DNA of 64,000 nucleotides, from positions 2,714,344 to 2,778,343 of the forward strand of contig NZ_LT800497.1 of NCBI RefSeq assembly GCF_900166635.1, in the 5' to 3' direction. The DNA is from Oceanobacillus timonensis (GTDB lineage: Bacteria; Bacillota; Bacilli; Bacillales; Amphibacillaceae). Positions 27,499-37,452 of the stretch are shown piece after piece (the first letter of the stretch is position 1; each line of letters opens with the position of its first letter). The translations under genes and the position numbers were made by a program. The notes below the pieces were generated by a model, which made no database searches, was not told the DNA's origin, and saw nothing but the letters and a program-made list of their open reading frames with translations.

Positions 27499-29916
27499 TT
27501 GACGTTATTACATTGGGCTGTATTGTCACCATTTATCGCAGCCATATTCATTCCATTCTTGTATAAGTACTTAAAAAGAATACATACTGGCTGGTTTGTT
27601 TTAATTGTGCCCCTGGTACTATTCATTTATTTATTATCATTTATACCAAGAACATCATCAGGAGAAGTGATTTTAAATACATTGAACTGGGTGCCTTCCC
27701 TCGGTATAAACTTTGATGTGTATCTGGATGGGTTAAGCTTACTTTTCACATTATTGATTACCGGGATTGGGGCATTAGTAGTCCTCTACTCTATTTACTA
27801 CTTATCTAAACAAAAAGAAAAACTCAACAATTTCTATGTTTATCTACTAATGTTTATGGGTGCCATGCTGGGAGTTGTACTTTCTGATAACTTAATTGTT
27901 ATTTATGTTTTCTGGGAAGTAACAAGTATTGCTTCCTCATTATTAATCAGTTATTGGTATACGAGAGAAAAATCAATATATGGTGCGCAAAAATCAATGT
28001 ATATCACTGTTTTTGGCGGATTATCCATGCTTGGTGGTTTTTCATTACTTTACGTTATTGCAGGCACATTCAGTATCAGAGAGCTCATTGCCAACGCTGA
28101 CCTTGTGATGGCAAGCAGTTTATTTATTCCGGCAATGATTCTTGTCTTACTAGGAGCATTCACCAAGTCTGCGCAATTTCCATTTCATATTTGGCTGCCG
28201 GACGCGATGGAAGCTCCAACACCTGTGAGTGCTTATCTACATTCTGCCACCATGGTTAAGGCAGGTATTTATCTTGTTGCAAGATTAACAGGCGTTTTTG
28301 GCGGTGCGCCAGAGTGGTTCTGGATTATTACATCAGCAGGACTCATCACATTAACCTGGGGTTCTATCTCAGCAGTACGTCAAAAAGATTTAAAAGGTAT
28401 CTTGGCATATTCCACAGTCAGTCAGCTCGGTTTAATTATGAGCTTGCTGGGAGCAGGTTCTGCTGCATTTTATTTTCAGGACGGGGATAATGCATTATAC
28501 ATGACTGCTATTTTAGCAGCAGTATTTCATTTAATTAATCATGCTACCTTTAAAGGAAGCCTGTTTATGGCAGCTGGAATTATTGACCATGAAACAGGAA
28601 CAAGAGATGTTCGAAAACTGGGCGGTTTAATGACCATCATGCCTGTGACAGCAACGATTTCACTGATTGGTCTTGCCTCTATGGCAGGTCTGCCTCCATT
28701 TAATGGATTCTTAAGTAAGGAATTGTTTCTTACTGGGATGTTAAACGTCACAGAGTACGGCATTTTTAATTTGGAAACATTTGGTATCATCATTCCGATT
28801 ATTGCCTGGATTGCTAGTGTGTTGACCTTCCTATACTGTATTCTCATGTTTTACAGAACATTTATGGGTAAACTCGACATGAGCAAATTAAGTGTTAAAC
28901 ACGTGCATGAAGCACCAGTTGGTATGCTGATCAGTCCGATTATACTAGCCGCTCTCGTTATTGTATTCGGACTTTTCCCTAACTTGCTGGCCTATTCTAT
29001 TATTGAGCCTGCTATGGCAGCTATTGCACCGGGGATTCTTTCTCCAGGGGAGTTTTTTGATGTACACATCTCCCATTGGCATGGCTTTTCTGCCGAGCTC
29101 TTTATGACGATTGGTATTATTGTTTTAGGCCTTATTCTGTTTATGACATTTAAAAAATGGGAGAACTCTGCCTTTTACCGCGGAGAGCGCGATGTATTAA
29201 ACAGTGCCTATGATTGGGGATATGAAGGTTTAATCAAAGGTTCACAAAGCCTAACCCGTCTGCAAATGACCGGACGGTTACGGGATTACTTTATTTACAT
29301 GTGCACGTTTATTATCCTGATTCTGGCTTATACGATGTATCGCTTTAGTCTGCCGTCAATTCAGTCTCTGGACTTGTCACCGGTCCCAATTTATATGTGG
29401 ATCATTATGCTCGTTTTTGTCGGGTCTGTCTTGATTGTTCCATTTATTAATAATCGGGTAGCTTTGATTATTACGACTGGTGTCAGTGGATTTATTGTAG
29501 CTCTATTATTTGTCCTATTCAGAGCTCCTGATTTGGCATTAACGCAGCTGCTTATTGAATCCGTATCTGTTATCCTGTTTATGCTTGTCTTTTACCATTT
29601 ACCTAATTTGAAAAAGGTAAAGACACCATCGAAAACGAAAGCAATCAAATTAATTGTTTCCATCGGTTTCGGATTAATGATTACACTCGGTTCATTGTCA
29701 ACTTTCTCTATGGGACAGAATACGGGTTATGATTCTATTTCAGAGTTTTATACAGAAAACGCCAAAGAAGAAGCGGGAGGATATAATATTGTTAACGTCA
29801 TCTTAGTAGACTTCCGTGGCATGGATACGATGTTAGAAATACTTGTTCTTTCCATGGCTGCATTAGCTGTTGTCAGCTTAATTCGTTTGCGTTTTAAAGG
29901 GAGTGAGGATATATGA
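27499..29916 (+). CDS. mrpA: Na+/H+ antiporter subunit A (MrpA/MnhA)
   Basis: This is the largest subunit of the seven-subunit Mrp antiporter, which expels Na+ in exchange for protons and supports salt and alkali tolerance. The 805-residue membrane protein resembles complex I subunit NuoL: N-terminal helices, Y-V-F-W-E-V-T-S-I-A-S near 135, K-S-A-Q-F-P-F-H-I-W-L-P-D-A-M-E-A-P-T-P-V-S near 220 and L-I-N-H-A-T-F-K near 345. A C-terminal MrpB-like domain starts around 680. TTG start with AAAGGAGG eight bases upstream. First gene of a seven-gene operon with overlapping ends. Confidence 0.96.
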   Translation: MTLLHWAVLSPFIAAIFIPFLYKYLKRIHTGWFVLIVPLVLFIYLLSFIPRTSSGEVILNTLNWVPSLGINFDVYLDGLSLLFTLLITGIGALVVLYSIYYLSKQKEKLNNFYVYLLMFMGAMLGVVLSDNLIVIYVFWEVTSIASSLLISYWYTREKSIYGAQKSMYITVFGGLSMLGGFSLLYVIAGTFSIRELIANADLVMASSLFIPAMILVLLGAFTKSAQFPFHIWLPDAMEAPTPVSAYLHSATMVKAGIYLVARLTGVFGGAPEWFWIITSAGLITLTWGSISAVRQKDLKGILAYSTVSQLGLIMSLLGAGSAAFYFQDGDNALYMTAILAAVFHLINHATFKGSLFMAAGIIDHETGTRDVRKLGGLMTIMPVTATISLIGLASMAGLPPFNGFLSKELFLTGMLNVTEYGIFNLETFGIIIPIIAWIASVLTFLYCILMFYRTFMGKLDMSKLSVKHVHEAPVGMLISPIILAALVIVFGLFPNLLAYSIIEPAMAAIAPGILSPGEFFDVHISHWHGFSAELFMTIGIIVLGLILFMTFKKWENSAFYRGERDVLNSAYDWGYEGLIKGSQSLTRLQMTGRLRDYFIYMCTFIILILAYTMYRFSLPSIQSLDLSPVPIYMWIIMLVFVGSVLIVPFINNRVALIITTGVSGFIVALLFVLFRAPDLALTQLLIESVSVILFMLVFYHLPNLKKVKTPSKTKAIKLIVSIGFGLMITLGSLSTFSMGQNTGYDSISEFYTENAKEEAGGYNIVNVILVDFRGMDTMLEILVLSMAALAVVSLIRLRFKGSEDI

Positions 29917-30344
29917 TGCAAAAGCCCAATAATATGATGCTGCAGACATTAGCGAGATTAATTATTGTGATTGTCCTCTCCTTTTCCATCTATCTATTAC
30001 TGGCAGGACATAACAGTCCTGGGGGAGGATTTGTCGGCGGTCTGATGACAGCAAGCGCTATTCTGATTCTGTACCTTTCATTTGACATTAAATCAATCCA
30101 AGCTGTTATTCGATTTGATTATGTAAAAATAGTTGGTATCGGGTTACTTTTGGCTGCTTTGACAGGTGTCATATCCATGGTATTCGGTTTTCCTTTTATG
30201 AAGCAGTTCTTTGACTATTTCACGCTTCCTATTCTGGGAGAAGTCGAATTGACTACCGCTATGTTATTCGATTTAGGCGTTTACTTTGTTGTTCTGGCCA
30301 GTGCGCTGAAAATTATTCTAACGATTGCGGAGGATGATAAATAA
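29913..30344 (+). CDS. mrpB: Na+/H+ antiporter subunit B (MrpB)
   Basis: A 143-residue membrane subunit with four predicted helices. The conserved H-N-S-P-G-G-G-F-V-G-G-L motif lies at about residues 32-43. It overlaps mrpA by four bases and abuts mrpC. All seven subunits are needed for assembly of the antiporter in Bacillus. Confidence 0.94.
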   Translation: MMQKPNNMMLQTLARLIIVIVLSFSIYLLLAGHNSPGGGFVGGLMTASAILILYLSFDIKSIQAVIRFDYVKIVGIGLLLAALTGVISMVFGFPFMKQFFDYFTLPILGEVELTTAMLFDLGVYFVVLASALKIILTIAEDDK

Positions 30345-30682
30345 TGGAACTACTCATGTCAATTATAATAGGGATCGTTTTTAGCGTAACCGTCTACTTG
30401 CTTATGTCTAAAAAATTGCTCCGCGTGATTGCAGGAACATTATTACTTTCCCACGCTGTCCATCTGTTATTGTTAACAATGTCGGGACTGCAGCGCGGCG
30501 CTTCACCTATATTAAGTTTTGATGCGGAAACATATACGGATCCTTTACCACAGGCGTTAGTACTGACAGCAATTGTTATCAGCTTTGGTGTGACTTCCAT
30601 ATTGTTAGTAATGGCCTATCGCACCTATAAAGTCCATAAAACAGACGATTTAGAAGAATTAAGGGGTTCTGCAGATGAGTAA
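30344..30682 (+). CDS. mrpC: Na+/H+ antiporter subunit C (MrpC)
   Basis: A NuoK-like subunit of 112 residues and three membrane helices. Helix 2 has L-L-L-S-H-A-V-H-L-L-L and helix 3 D-P-L-P-Q-A-L-V-L-T-A-I-V-I-S, the family signature. Start shares a base with the mrpB stop and the end overlaps mrpD by eight bases. Confidence 0.95.
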   Translation: MELLMSIIIGIVFSVTVYLLMSKKLLRVIAGTLLLSHAVHLLLLTMSGLQRGASPILSFDAETYTDPLPQALVLTAIVISFGVTSILLVMAYRTYKVHKTDDLEELRGSADE

Positions 30683-32159
30683 TGTAATCATTTTGCCGAT
30701 TATTATACCTTTCATAATCGGCGCTATACTGATACTTCTATATAAAAGACACACGGTTCAGCGTGTGCTAAGCGGAATCACAATGCTGGCTCTGCTGGCA
30801 CTTTCCGTTTACTTAGCAGTTTATGTCTATCAACATGGAACAGTTGTATTGGACGTAGGAGATTGGGAAGCACCTTTCGGAATTGTCATTGTTGCAGATT
30901 TGCTTTCCACTCTGATGCTGGTTCTGTCTACGTTGATCGGGACAATTTGTATGTTTTTTGCATTTCAGACTGTTGCCCGGGATAGAGAAAAACAGTTTTT
31001 CTATCCGCTTTATCTTTTCTTGATGATTGGAGTAAATGGCTCTTTTCTAACTGGAGATTTATTTAACCTGTTTGTATTTTTTGAAGTGATGCTAATTGCC
31101 TCTTATGGATTAATTGTTCATGGCGGAACAGGCTATCAATTAAGAGAATCCTTTAAATACGTTGTGATTAACGTTTTTGCTTCTGCCCTTTTCATTGTCG
31201 GAATCGCTTGGATTTATTCCATTACCGGAACCATGAATATGGCGCACATAGCTGAGCGTGTTGCGGAGCTGGATCAGACTGGAGCATTAAATATTGTAGC
31301 AATTATGCTATTTATTGTTTTTGCGTCCAAGGGGGCATTATTCCCATTATATTTTTGGCTTCCGCACTCTTATTATGGACCGCCGGCAGCCATCGCCGCA
31401 TTATTTGGCGGCCTTTTAACCAAGGTAGGAATTTATGCCATTATCCGAACATTTACGCTGATTTTCAATCATGATATCAACTTCACTCATAAAGGGGTTA
31501 TCGTCACCATTGCAGGTATCACAATGATCATTGGTGCACTCGGAGCGATAGCACAAGTTGATTTCAAACGGATGCTTTCTTACCTGATTATCAGTCAAGT
31601 AAGTTTTATGGTAATGGGCTTAGGAATTTTCACTCCGCTTGCAGTCGCTGGAGCTGTTTTCTATATTATTCATCATATGATTGTGGAACCAGCACTATTT
31701 TTATTTGCAGGCGCCACCAAAAAGGTTACTGGAACAACGGATTTAAGAAAAATGGGAGGGCTTCTTGGTACGCATCCCTGGCTGAGCTGGCTATTCTTTA
31801 TCTCCGCAATTTCCTTGGCAGGTATTCCGCCGCTAAGTGGATTCTTTAGTAAATTTTCACTTATATTGGCAGGCTTTGAAGAGCACCAATATGTGATTGC
31901 CGCAGCAGCCTTGCTGGCAGGATTACTGACATTAATTTCTATGATGAAAGTTTTCAGCTTTGCCTTTTGGGGCAAGCAAAAACATAGTGCAGAACAAGCA
32001 AAAATCTCCGTAGGGAAACTTTTATTGCCTATCTTGCCTCTGGTTGCTCTGACCATTATTTTAGGTTTTGCAGCGGAACCAGTTTTCAATTATTCAATGG
32101 AAGTTGCGGAAGATATTTTAAACCCTACAAATTATATTGAATCTGTGCTGAAGGAGTAG
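30675..32159 (+). CDS. mrpD: Na+/H+ antiporter subunit D (MrpD)
   Basis: A 494-residue NuoM/NuoN-like proton-translocating subunit with about fourteen helices. Conserved features are F-F-E-V-M-L-I-A-S-Y-G near residue 135 (with the key Glu), K-G-A-L-F-P-L-Y-F-W-L-P-H-S-Y near 218 and Y-I-I-H-H-M-I-V-E-P-A-L-F near 330. Together with MrpA it forms the proton path. Confidence 0.95.
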   Translation: MSNVIILPIIIPFIIGAILILLYKRHTVQRVLSGITMLALLALSVYLAVYVYQHGTVVLDVGDWEAPFGIVIVADLLSTLMLVLSTLIGTICMFFAFQTVARDREKQFFYPLYLFLMIGVNGSFLTGDLFNLFVFFEVMLIASYGLIVHGGTGYQLRESFKYVVINVFASALFIVGIAWIYSITGTMNMAHIAERVAELDQTGALNIVAIMLFIVFASKGALFPLYFWLPHSYYGPPAAIAALFGGLLTKVGIYAIIRTFTLIFNHDINFTHKGVIVTIAGITMIIGALGAIAQVDFKRMLSYLIISQVSFMVMGLGIFTPLAVAGAVFYIIHHMIVEPALFLFAGATKKVTGTTDLRKMGGLLGTHPWLSWLFFISAISLAGIPPLSGFFSKFSLILAGFEEHQYVIAAAALLAGLLTLISMMKVFSFAFWGKQKHSAEQAKISVGKLLLPILPLVALTIILGFAAEPVFNYSMEVAEDILNPTNYIESVLKE

Positions 32160-32164
32160 TTGCT

Positions 32165-32641
32165 ATGCCTTTTCAAATATTAATAAATGTTTTGCTCGCG
32201 ATACTCTGGATGTTTTTACAAAATGAGTATACAGCCGTAAACTTTATTTCCGGTTATGTGATAGGAATCCTGATTTTATTTATCATACGTCGTTTCCTTA
32301 AGTTTGAGTTTTATTTAAAAAGAGTCTGGGCTATCATTAAATTAATTTATCTGTTTATTGTTGAATTAATTAAAGCAAATATTGATGTTGTGAAAGTAGT
32401 ACTTAAACCAAAACAAGATCACCAGCCTGGAATTGTTGCTGTAAGAACAAAATTAGAATCCCATTTTGAGATTTCTATTCTTGCTGCATTAATTACATTA
32501 ACTCCTGGAACCATTTCTATGGATTTTTCACAAGACAGCAAGACCATTTACATTCACTCTTTAGATGTTCCAGATAAAGAATCCATGATTAAAAATGTTC
32601 ATGATTCTTTTGAAAAAGCCATTATGGAGGTGACGAAATAA
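32165..32641 (+). CDS. mrpE: Na+/H+ antiporter subunit E (MrpE)
   Basis: A 158-residue subunit with N-terminal helices and a cytoplasmic C-terminal half. The family motif L-T-P-G-T-I-S-M-D-F is at about residues 116-125. AAGGAG within the end of mrpD supplies the ribosome site. Confidence 0.94.
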   Translation: MPFQILINVLLAILWMFLQNEYTAVNFISGYVIGILILFIIRRFLKFEFYLKRVWAIIKLIYLFIVELIKANIDVVKVVLKPKQDHQPGIVAVRTKLESHFEISILAALITLTPGTISMDFSQDSKTIYIHSLDVPDKESMIKNVHDSFEKAIMEVTK

Positions 32642-32919
32642 TGTTTGATACAGTTTTAATCGTGGCATTAAGCGCACTCTCCATCGCACTTCTATTGTTG
32701 TTTATCCGTGTTATTGCCGGTCCTTCTACACAGGATAGAATTTTGGCTTTGGATGCAATAGGTGTTCTGCTAGTCGGTGTTATCGGGATTTTAATGATTT
32801 TACAAGATACATCCGTATTCTCAGACATTGTTCTCGTACTGACTATTTTGGGTTTTGTTGGAACGTTGAGTCTCTCAAAATTCCTGGAAAGAGGTGTTAT
32901 TATTGAGCACGATGATTGA
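32641..32919 (+). CDS. mrpF: Na+/H+ antiporter subunit F (MrpF)
   Basis: A 92-residue subunit with three helices and the conserved R-V-I-A-G-P-S-T-Q-D-R-I-L-A-L-D loop after helix 1. Its start overlaps the mrpE stop by one base (TAATG). AGGTGA lies just upstream. Confidence 0.95.
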   Translation: MFDTVLIVALSALSIALLLLFIRVIAGPSTQDRILALDAIGVLLVGVIGILMILQDTSVFSDIVLVLTILGFVGTLSLSKFLERGVIIEHDD

Positions 32920-33262
32920 TATACTTGTAGCTATTTTTGTTGTCATTGGTGTATTTTTTGCTGTAGTTAGTGCAATTGGCATTGTCAGGTTAAAAGACGT
33001 CTATAGCCGTGCTCATGCTTCTGGTAAAAGTGCAACATTAGGTGTTATTTTCATCATGTTGGCTGTGTTCATTCACTTTTTATCCCAGGGTATCATGAAT
33101 GCAAAAGTACTATTAGCTATTGTCTTCTTATTCCTGACAGCTCCGGTAGCCAGCTTAATGATAACGAGATCTGCCTACCGTACTGGTGTGAAACTCGATA
33201 AGAATACAGGAATCGATGATTTAAAGGAAATGTATGAAACAAATCAGAACCAATCCAAATAA
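32903..33262 (+). CDS. mrpG: Na+/H+ antiporter subunit G (MrpG)
   Basis: The last subunit, about 119 residues, has three helices and the loop R-L-K-D-V-Y-S-R-A-H-A-S-G-K-S-A-T-L-G typical of MrpG. The start is uncertain: TTG at 32903 has GAGG eight bases upstream, ATG at 32912 is also possible, and a GTG at 32894 lies inside the ribosome site. The gene overlaps the end of mrpF in each case and is followed by a terminator. Confidence 0.92.
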   Translation: MSTMIDILVAIFVVIGVFFAVVSAIGIVRLKDVYSRAHASGKSATLGVIFIMLAVFIHFLSQGIMNAKVLLAIVFLFLTAPVASLMITRSAYRTGVKLDKNTGIDDLKEMYETNQNQSK

Positions 33263-33269
33263 ATAACAT

Positions 33270-33314
33270 AAAAGCTCCGATTTCTCTGGATAACTTGAGA
33301 TATCGGAGCTTTTT
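33270..33314 (+). terminator. Terminator of the mrp operon
   Basis: A 12-base stem (AAAAGCTCCGAT with ATCGGAGCTTTT) is followed by TTATA. It lies right after mrpG. Confidence 0.85.
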
Positions 33315-33490
33315 ATATTATATGTACTGCCGTAAAATTCCAAAGCAGCGCAAGTAAGATAAAATAATTTCTTTCTTGCGCTTTTCCATTCTTCATGGAC
33401 AGACACTTTTTCTGCCTTCTGCACATATGATGAAGCTATAGGCACTTACCTAGAAAGTTTAAAGATGCTTACTCTTGGAGGTGATGGGAT

Positions 33491-34198
33491 TTGTCTGTTG
33501 TATTATCTGCACTTGGACTATTTATTAAAGAAGCATTATTTTTTGTCTCTTATGTCAAGAACCAGTCTTTCCCCCAGCCACTATCCCCGAAGGAAGAAGC
33601 AAAATACATCCAATTGATGCAGGAAGGAGATGAAGATGCCAGAAACAAACTGATTGAACATAATCTCCGTCTCGTAGCCCATCTGGTCAAAAAATTTGAA
33701 AACACCGGCGAGGATATGGAGGACTTAATCTCTATCGGTACGATTGGTTTAATCAAAGGGGTGGAAAGTTTTTCTACCGGCAAAGGAACAAAACTGGCCA
33801 CCTACGCGGCACGTTGTGTGGAAAATGAAATACTGATGCACTTAAGAGCTCTTAAGAAAGTCAAAAAAGATGTCTCTCTACACGATCCGATTGGGCAGGA
33901 TAAAGAAGGAAATGAAATCAGCTTAATCGATATATTAGAAGCTGAAAATGAAAATGTGATTGAATATATTCAATTAAACATGGAAATTTCCAAGATTGAA
34001 CAGTATTTCTCCATCTTAGACAGCAGGGAACGGGAAGTAATCGTGTATCGTTACGGATTAAACGACCAGGAGGAAATGACGCAGCGGGAGATTGCCAAGA
34101 AACTGAATATCTCCAGAAGCTATGTATCGCGCATTGAGAAGCGTGCCCTAATGAAAGTATTCCATGAGTATTATCGGAACGAACACCCTTCCCATTAA
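33491..34198 (+). CDS. sigK: RNA polymerase sporulation sigma factor SigK, uninterrupted
   Basis: Sigma-K directs late mother-cell transcription, including coat genes. The 235-residue pro-protein begins with a hydrophobic pro-sequence (about 1-20, [18 protein letters not shown]) that protease SpoIVFB removes. Region 2 has [13 protein letters not shown] and [14 protein letters not shown]. Region 4 has [23 protein letters not shown]. The start is TTG after GGAGGTGAT. The frame is continuous, so there is no skin-type element splitting the gene here. Confidence 0.96.
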   Translation: MSVVLSALGLFIKEALFFVSYVKNQSFPQPLSPKEEAKYIQLMQEGDEDARNKLIEHNLRLVAHLVKKFENTGEDMEDLISIGTIGLIKGVESFSTGKGTKLATYAARCVENEILMHLRALKKVKKDVSLHDPIGQDKEGNEISLIDILEAENENVIEYIQLNMEISKIEQYFSILDSREREVIVYRYGLNDQEEMTQREIAKKLNISRSYVSRIEKRALMKVFHEYYRNEHPSH

Positions 34199-34213
34199 CC
34201 CAGAAGTGCATTT

Positions 34214-34254
34214 AAAAAGGCTCCAAGTGTTTAAAAGTCACTTGGAGCCTTTTT
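34214..34254. terminator. Terminator between sigK and hfq
   Basis: A perfect 16-base stem (AAAAAGGCTCCAAGTG with its complement) with a nine-base loop stands between the convergent sigK and hfq genes and has T/A runs on both sides. Confidence 0.9.
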
Positions 34255-34314
34255 GTATAGATACGTAAATTCAAAAAGAGAGAAGCCAATTTATGCCCCT
34301 CTCTCGTCCGCTCT

Positions 34315-34539
34315 CTATTCTTTTTCAATCTCCACATTTTTTGATGGAGAAAATGTAGAAATAGCATGTTTAAAAATAAGTTGTTGTTTGCCATCCGTTT
34401 CCAGCAATACGGTAAAATTATCAAATGCTTTTAATACCCCTCTTAACTGAAAACCATTGGTTAAAAAAACAGTTACAAAAACATGATTCTTTCGCAATTG
34501 GTTTAAATATTGATCTTGAATATTAACGGATTGGGCCAT
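34315..34539 (-). CDS. hfq: RNA chaperone Hfq
   Basis: Hfq is an Sm-like hexameric RNA-binding protein. The 74 residues show the N-terminal helix ([11 protein letters not shown]), Sm1 [13 protein letters not shown] and the Sm2 motif F-K-H-A-I-S-T-F. The position next to miaA is conserved across bacteria. The C-terminal tail is short, as usual in Firmicutes. Confidence 0.96.
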   Translation of the reverse strand: MAQSVNIQDQYLNQLRKNHVFVTVFLTNGFQLRGVLKAFDNFTVLLETDGKQQLIFKHAISTFSPSKNVEIEKE

Positions 34540-34582
34540 AAATAAGTTCCTCCTCTTTTCTATCTATACCTCTTTATTCTAT

Positions 34583-35515
34583 TTATTCCTGCAAAAATCC
34601 TGCTAAATCTTTTAAAATTAATTTCTTTTGTTGCGAACTTTCTTTTTCGGTAAGCTGATACCAATGGACATCCAATTTATTCCGGAACCATGTGAGCTGT
34701 CTCTTCGCATATTTGCGTGAATGTTGCTTTACAGCATGGACCGCATCTTCCAATGACAACCGATGATCCAGGTAAGCTACGATTTCTTTGTAGCCAATGG
34801 CATGCATAGACTGACAATTTTTATAACCTTTCTCGATAAGAGTTGCTACCTCTTCCAGCAAGCCCGCTTCTATCATGTTATCCACACGTTGGTTAATCCG
34901 ATTATACAGGATGGACCGTTCCATATCCAATCCGATAATAAACGGATCATACGGGGATTCCACCTGTTGTTCTTTTTGATACGCGGTCATCGTCAGTCCG
35001 GTCAACTCATGAACTTCCAATGCACGAACAAGACGACGGTGGTTGTTAGGATGAATTTTTTCAGCTTGTTCCGGATCAACCTGTTTCAAGCGCTCATATA
35101 ATTTTCCCGGTCCTTCTGTTTCTATTTGTTGAAACAGCTTTTTGGTTAATTCTTCATCACGGCGCTGGTCGGAAAAGTGATAATCAAACAACACAGATTG
35201 AATATACAACCCGCTCCCGCCAACGATAATAGGAAGATTTCCCCGTTCATGAATGGCTTCAATATGATACTTTACATGCGCTTGGAAATCGGCTGCCGAG
35301 AAAGGCTGGTCAGGTTTTATGATATCAATCATATGATGCGGGACGCCTTTTGTTTCTTCCGCCGTTACTTTTGCTGTTCCGATATCCATTCCAATATATA
35401 CTTGGGTGGAATCACCACTGATAATTTCTCCTTGAAACTGTTTGGCAGCAGCAATTCCTAACGATGTCTTTCCGACTGCTGTCGGCCCTACAATAGAAAT
35501 TACTTTTTTCTTCAT
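34583..35515 (-). CDS. miaA: tRNA dimethylallyltransferase MiaA
   Basis: MiaA adds the isopentenyl group to A37 of tRNAs reading codons that begin with U. MiaB, also encoded in this window, then adds a methylthio group. The start is the ATG at 35513-35515 (MKKKVISIVGPTAVGKTSL, 310 residues), with GAGGAA five bases upstream. The longer frame runs toward mutL. The P-loop is G-P-T-A-V-G-K-T-S (about 10-18), with D-S-T-Q-V-Y, P-H-H-M-I-D and G-G-S-G-L-Y-I following. Confidence 0.95.
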   Translation of the reverse strand: MKKKVISIVGPTAVGKTSLGIAAAKQFQGEIISGDSTQVYIGMDIGTAKVTAEETKGVPHHMIDIIKPDQPFSAADFQAHVKYHIEAIHERGNLPIIVGGSGLYIQSVLFDYHFSDQRRDEELTKKLFQQIETEGPGKLYERLKQVDPEQAEKIHPNNHRRLVRALEVHELTGLTMTAYQKEQQVESPYDPFIIGLDMERSILYNRINQRVDNMIEAGLLEEVATLIEKGYKNCQSMHAIGYKEIVAYLDHRLSLEDAVHAVKQHSRKYAKRQLTWFRNKLDVHWYQLTEKESSQQKKLILKDLAGFLQE

Positions 35516-35552
35516 GTGTGTGTTCCTCAACTTCTTCCATTTTATTTTCACA

Positions 35553-37430
35553 TTACATAATACGTTTAAACATTTTTTCCAGTTCATAGGTAGAAAAATG
35601 AACAATAATTGGTCTTCCGTGCGGACAAGTAAAGGGATCTGTTGTATTGCGTAAATCTTCCAGCAACTGGAACATTTCTTCCGTTGTTAAATAATGATTC
35701 GCTTTGATAGATCTTTTACAAGACATCAATATCGCTGCTTCTTCCCGTATTTTTTCTACATCGACTGCAGATTCCCGAATGAACTGATCCACCATTTCCC
35801 GGATGATTTCTTCTTCAAGACCCGCCGGGAACCAAGTAGGATGAGAACGGATAACATAGGTCTGATTACCAAATGGTTCGAAAAATAAACCTGCTTTTTC
35901 TAATGCATCTTTTGCTTCTTCAATAAAGATAGCTTCTTTTTTAGAAAAATCAAAGGTCATCGGGATTAAAAGCTCCTGTGACTCATTGATTGGCTTGCCG
36001 AGTTTGCGTTTAAAAAATTCATATTTGACCCGTTCTTGCGCAGCATGCTGGTCAACCATATACAATCCATTTTCATTTTGCGCCATAATATAGGTCCCTT
36101 GCAATTGACCGATTGGATACATCATCGGTACCCGCGGCTGCTGCTCTGTTTTTTCTTCTGTCTGAGAAGGGGGCGAAACATCATTTAAAGGCCTTTCAGG
36201 AACGATTTCTTCCTGCTGGATAGATGGTTCCGGTTCATTTGTTTCAGCTTCTATATACCTGTTCTCGTCACGAATAACAGCAGGTTCTTCATTTTGAACC
36301 GGATTATTTTCCTTGATAATCGGTTCTGCTTGTTTAAATACGCTGGCTTTCTCTTGAAATGGGTTAACAGCATCCGTCTCAAACTGAAAAGCATGCTGCT
36401 CCGATTTTTCTTTCGGCTCCGGCTTTTTCTTCACCTCCGGAATCAGCGTCATCTTCCGGAAATGGGTCTGAATCATATCTTTAACAGCTTCATAAAGCTC
36501 TTTTTCTTTACTGAAGCGGACCTCCAGTTTGGCAGGGTGCACATTCACATCAACAAGGATGGAATCCATCTCGATAGAAAGGATGACAATGGGAGAACGA
36601 CCAATCGGTAACAATGTATGGTATCCTTCTATAATGGCTTTATTTAATACCACGTTACGGATAAATCTGCCATTAATAATCGTTGACATATAATTTCTGG
36701 AAGCTCTTGTTACTTCCGGCTTTGCTACATAACCGGTAATCGTAAAATCGACTGTTTTATACGTTACAGGGGACATTTGTTTTGCAACACTCATCCCGTA
36801 CACTTGTGAAATGACTTGCAACATATCTTTATTTCCGGATGTTTTCAGCAGCCCTTTCCCATTATGCGTTGCTTCGATTCGGATTTCCGGGTGCGCCAGC
36901 GCCATCCGGTTCAATACGTCGGATATATGTCCCAATTCGGTATGCAGGCTTTTCATATATTTTAACCGTGCAGGCGTATTGTAGAATAAATCACGGACAA
37001 CGATTTCCGTACCTTGGCGGGCATCACTTTTCCCTCTTTTGACAACTTCTCCGCCTTCTAATTCCAGCGCTACTCCTGCCGAGTCCCCTTGTGATGAATG
37101 AATAGAGAGTCTGCTTACTGATGCAATACTTGCCAGCGCCTCCCCGCGGAAGCCGAGTGTTTTCACATGGAAAAGGTCCGTCTCTGTACTAATTTTACTG
37201 GTTGCATGGGGTAAAAAAGCTTTCTCCACATCCGTTGCAGCAATGCCGGAGCCATTATCGACAATACGTATTTCCGATAATCCGGCTTCATGTACATCGA
37301 TTCGTATCCAGGTAGCACCCGCATCAATACTATTTTCCATGATTTCTTTGACAACCGAAGCAGGGCGCTCTACCACTTCTCCGGCTGCTATTTTATTTGC
37401 CAGGCTATCCGGCATTTGTTCAATTGGCAT
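35553..37430 (-). CDS. mutL: DNA mismatch repair endonuclease MutL
   Basis: MutL couples mismatch recognition by MutS to repair. The 625-residue protein has a GHKL ATPase domain ([12 protein letters not shown] at about 12-23, [15 protein letters not shown]), a proline/glutamate-rich linker (about 335-440) and a C-terminal dimer domain. The metal-binding endonuclease motif [12 protein letters not shown] is present near residue 460, along with S-C-K-R-S-I-K-A and C-P-H-G-R-P. It is therefore a nicking MutL, as expected in an organism without MutH. It lies 22 bases from mutS. Confidence 0.96.
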   Translation of the reverse strand: MPIEQMPDSLANKIAAGEVVERPASVVKEIMENSIDAGATWIRIDVHEAGLSEIRIVDNGSGIAATDVEKAFLPHATSKISTETDLFHVKTLGFRGEALASIASVSRLSIHSSQGDSAGVALELEGGEVVKRGKSDARQGTEIVVRDLFYNTPARLKYMKSLHTELGHISDVLNRMALAHPEIRIEATHNGKGLLKTSGNKDMLQVISQVYGMSVAKQMSPVTYKTVDFTITGYVAKPEVTRASRNYMSTIINGRFIRNVVLNKAIIEGYHTLLPIGRSPIVILSIEMDSILVDVNVHPAKLEVRFSKEKELYEAVKDMIQTHFRKMTLIPEVKKKPEPKEKSEQHAFQFETDAVNPFQEKASVFKQAEPIIKENNPVQNEEPAVIRDENRYIEAETNEPEPSIQQEEIVPERPLNDVSPPSQTEEKTEQQPRVPMMYPIGQLQGTYIMAQNENGLYMVDQHAAQERVKYEFFKRKLGKPINESQELLIPMTFDFSKKEAIFIEEAKDALEKAGLFFEPFGNQTYVIRSHPTWFPAGLEEEIIREMVDQFIRESAVDVEKIREEAAILMSCKRSIKANHYLTTEEMFQLLEDLRNTTDPFTCPHGRPIIVHFSTYELEKMFKRIM

Positions 37431-37452
37431 GCTATCACCTTCCTCTTACATG

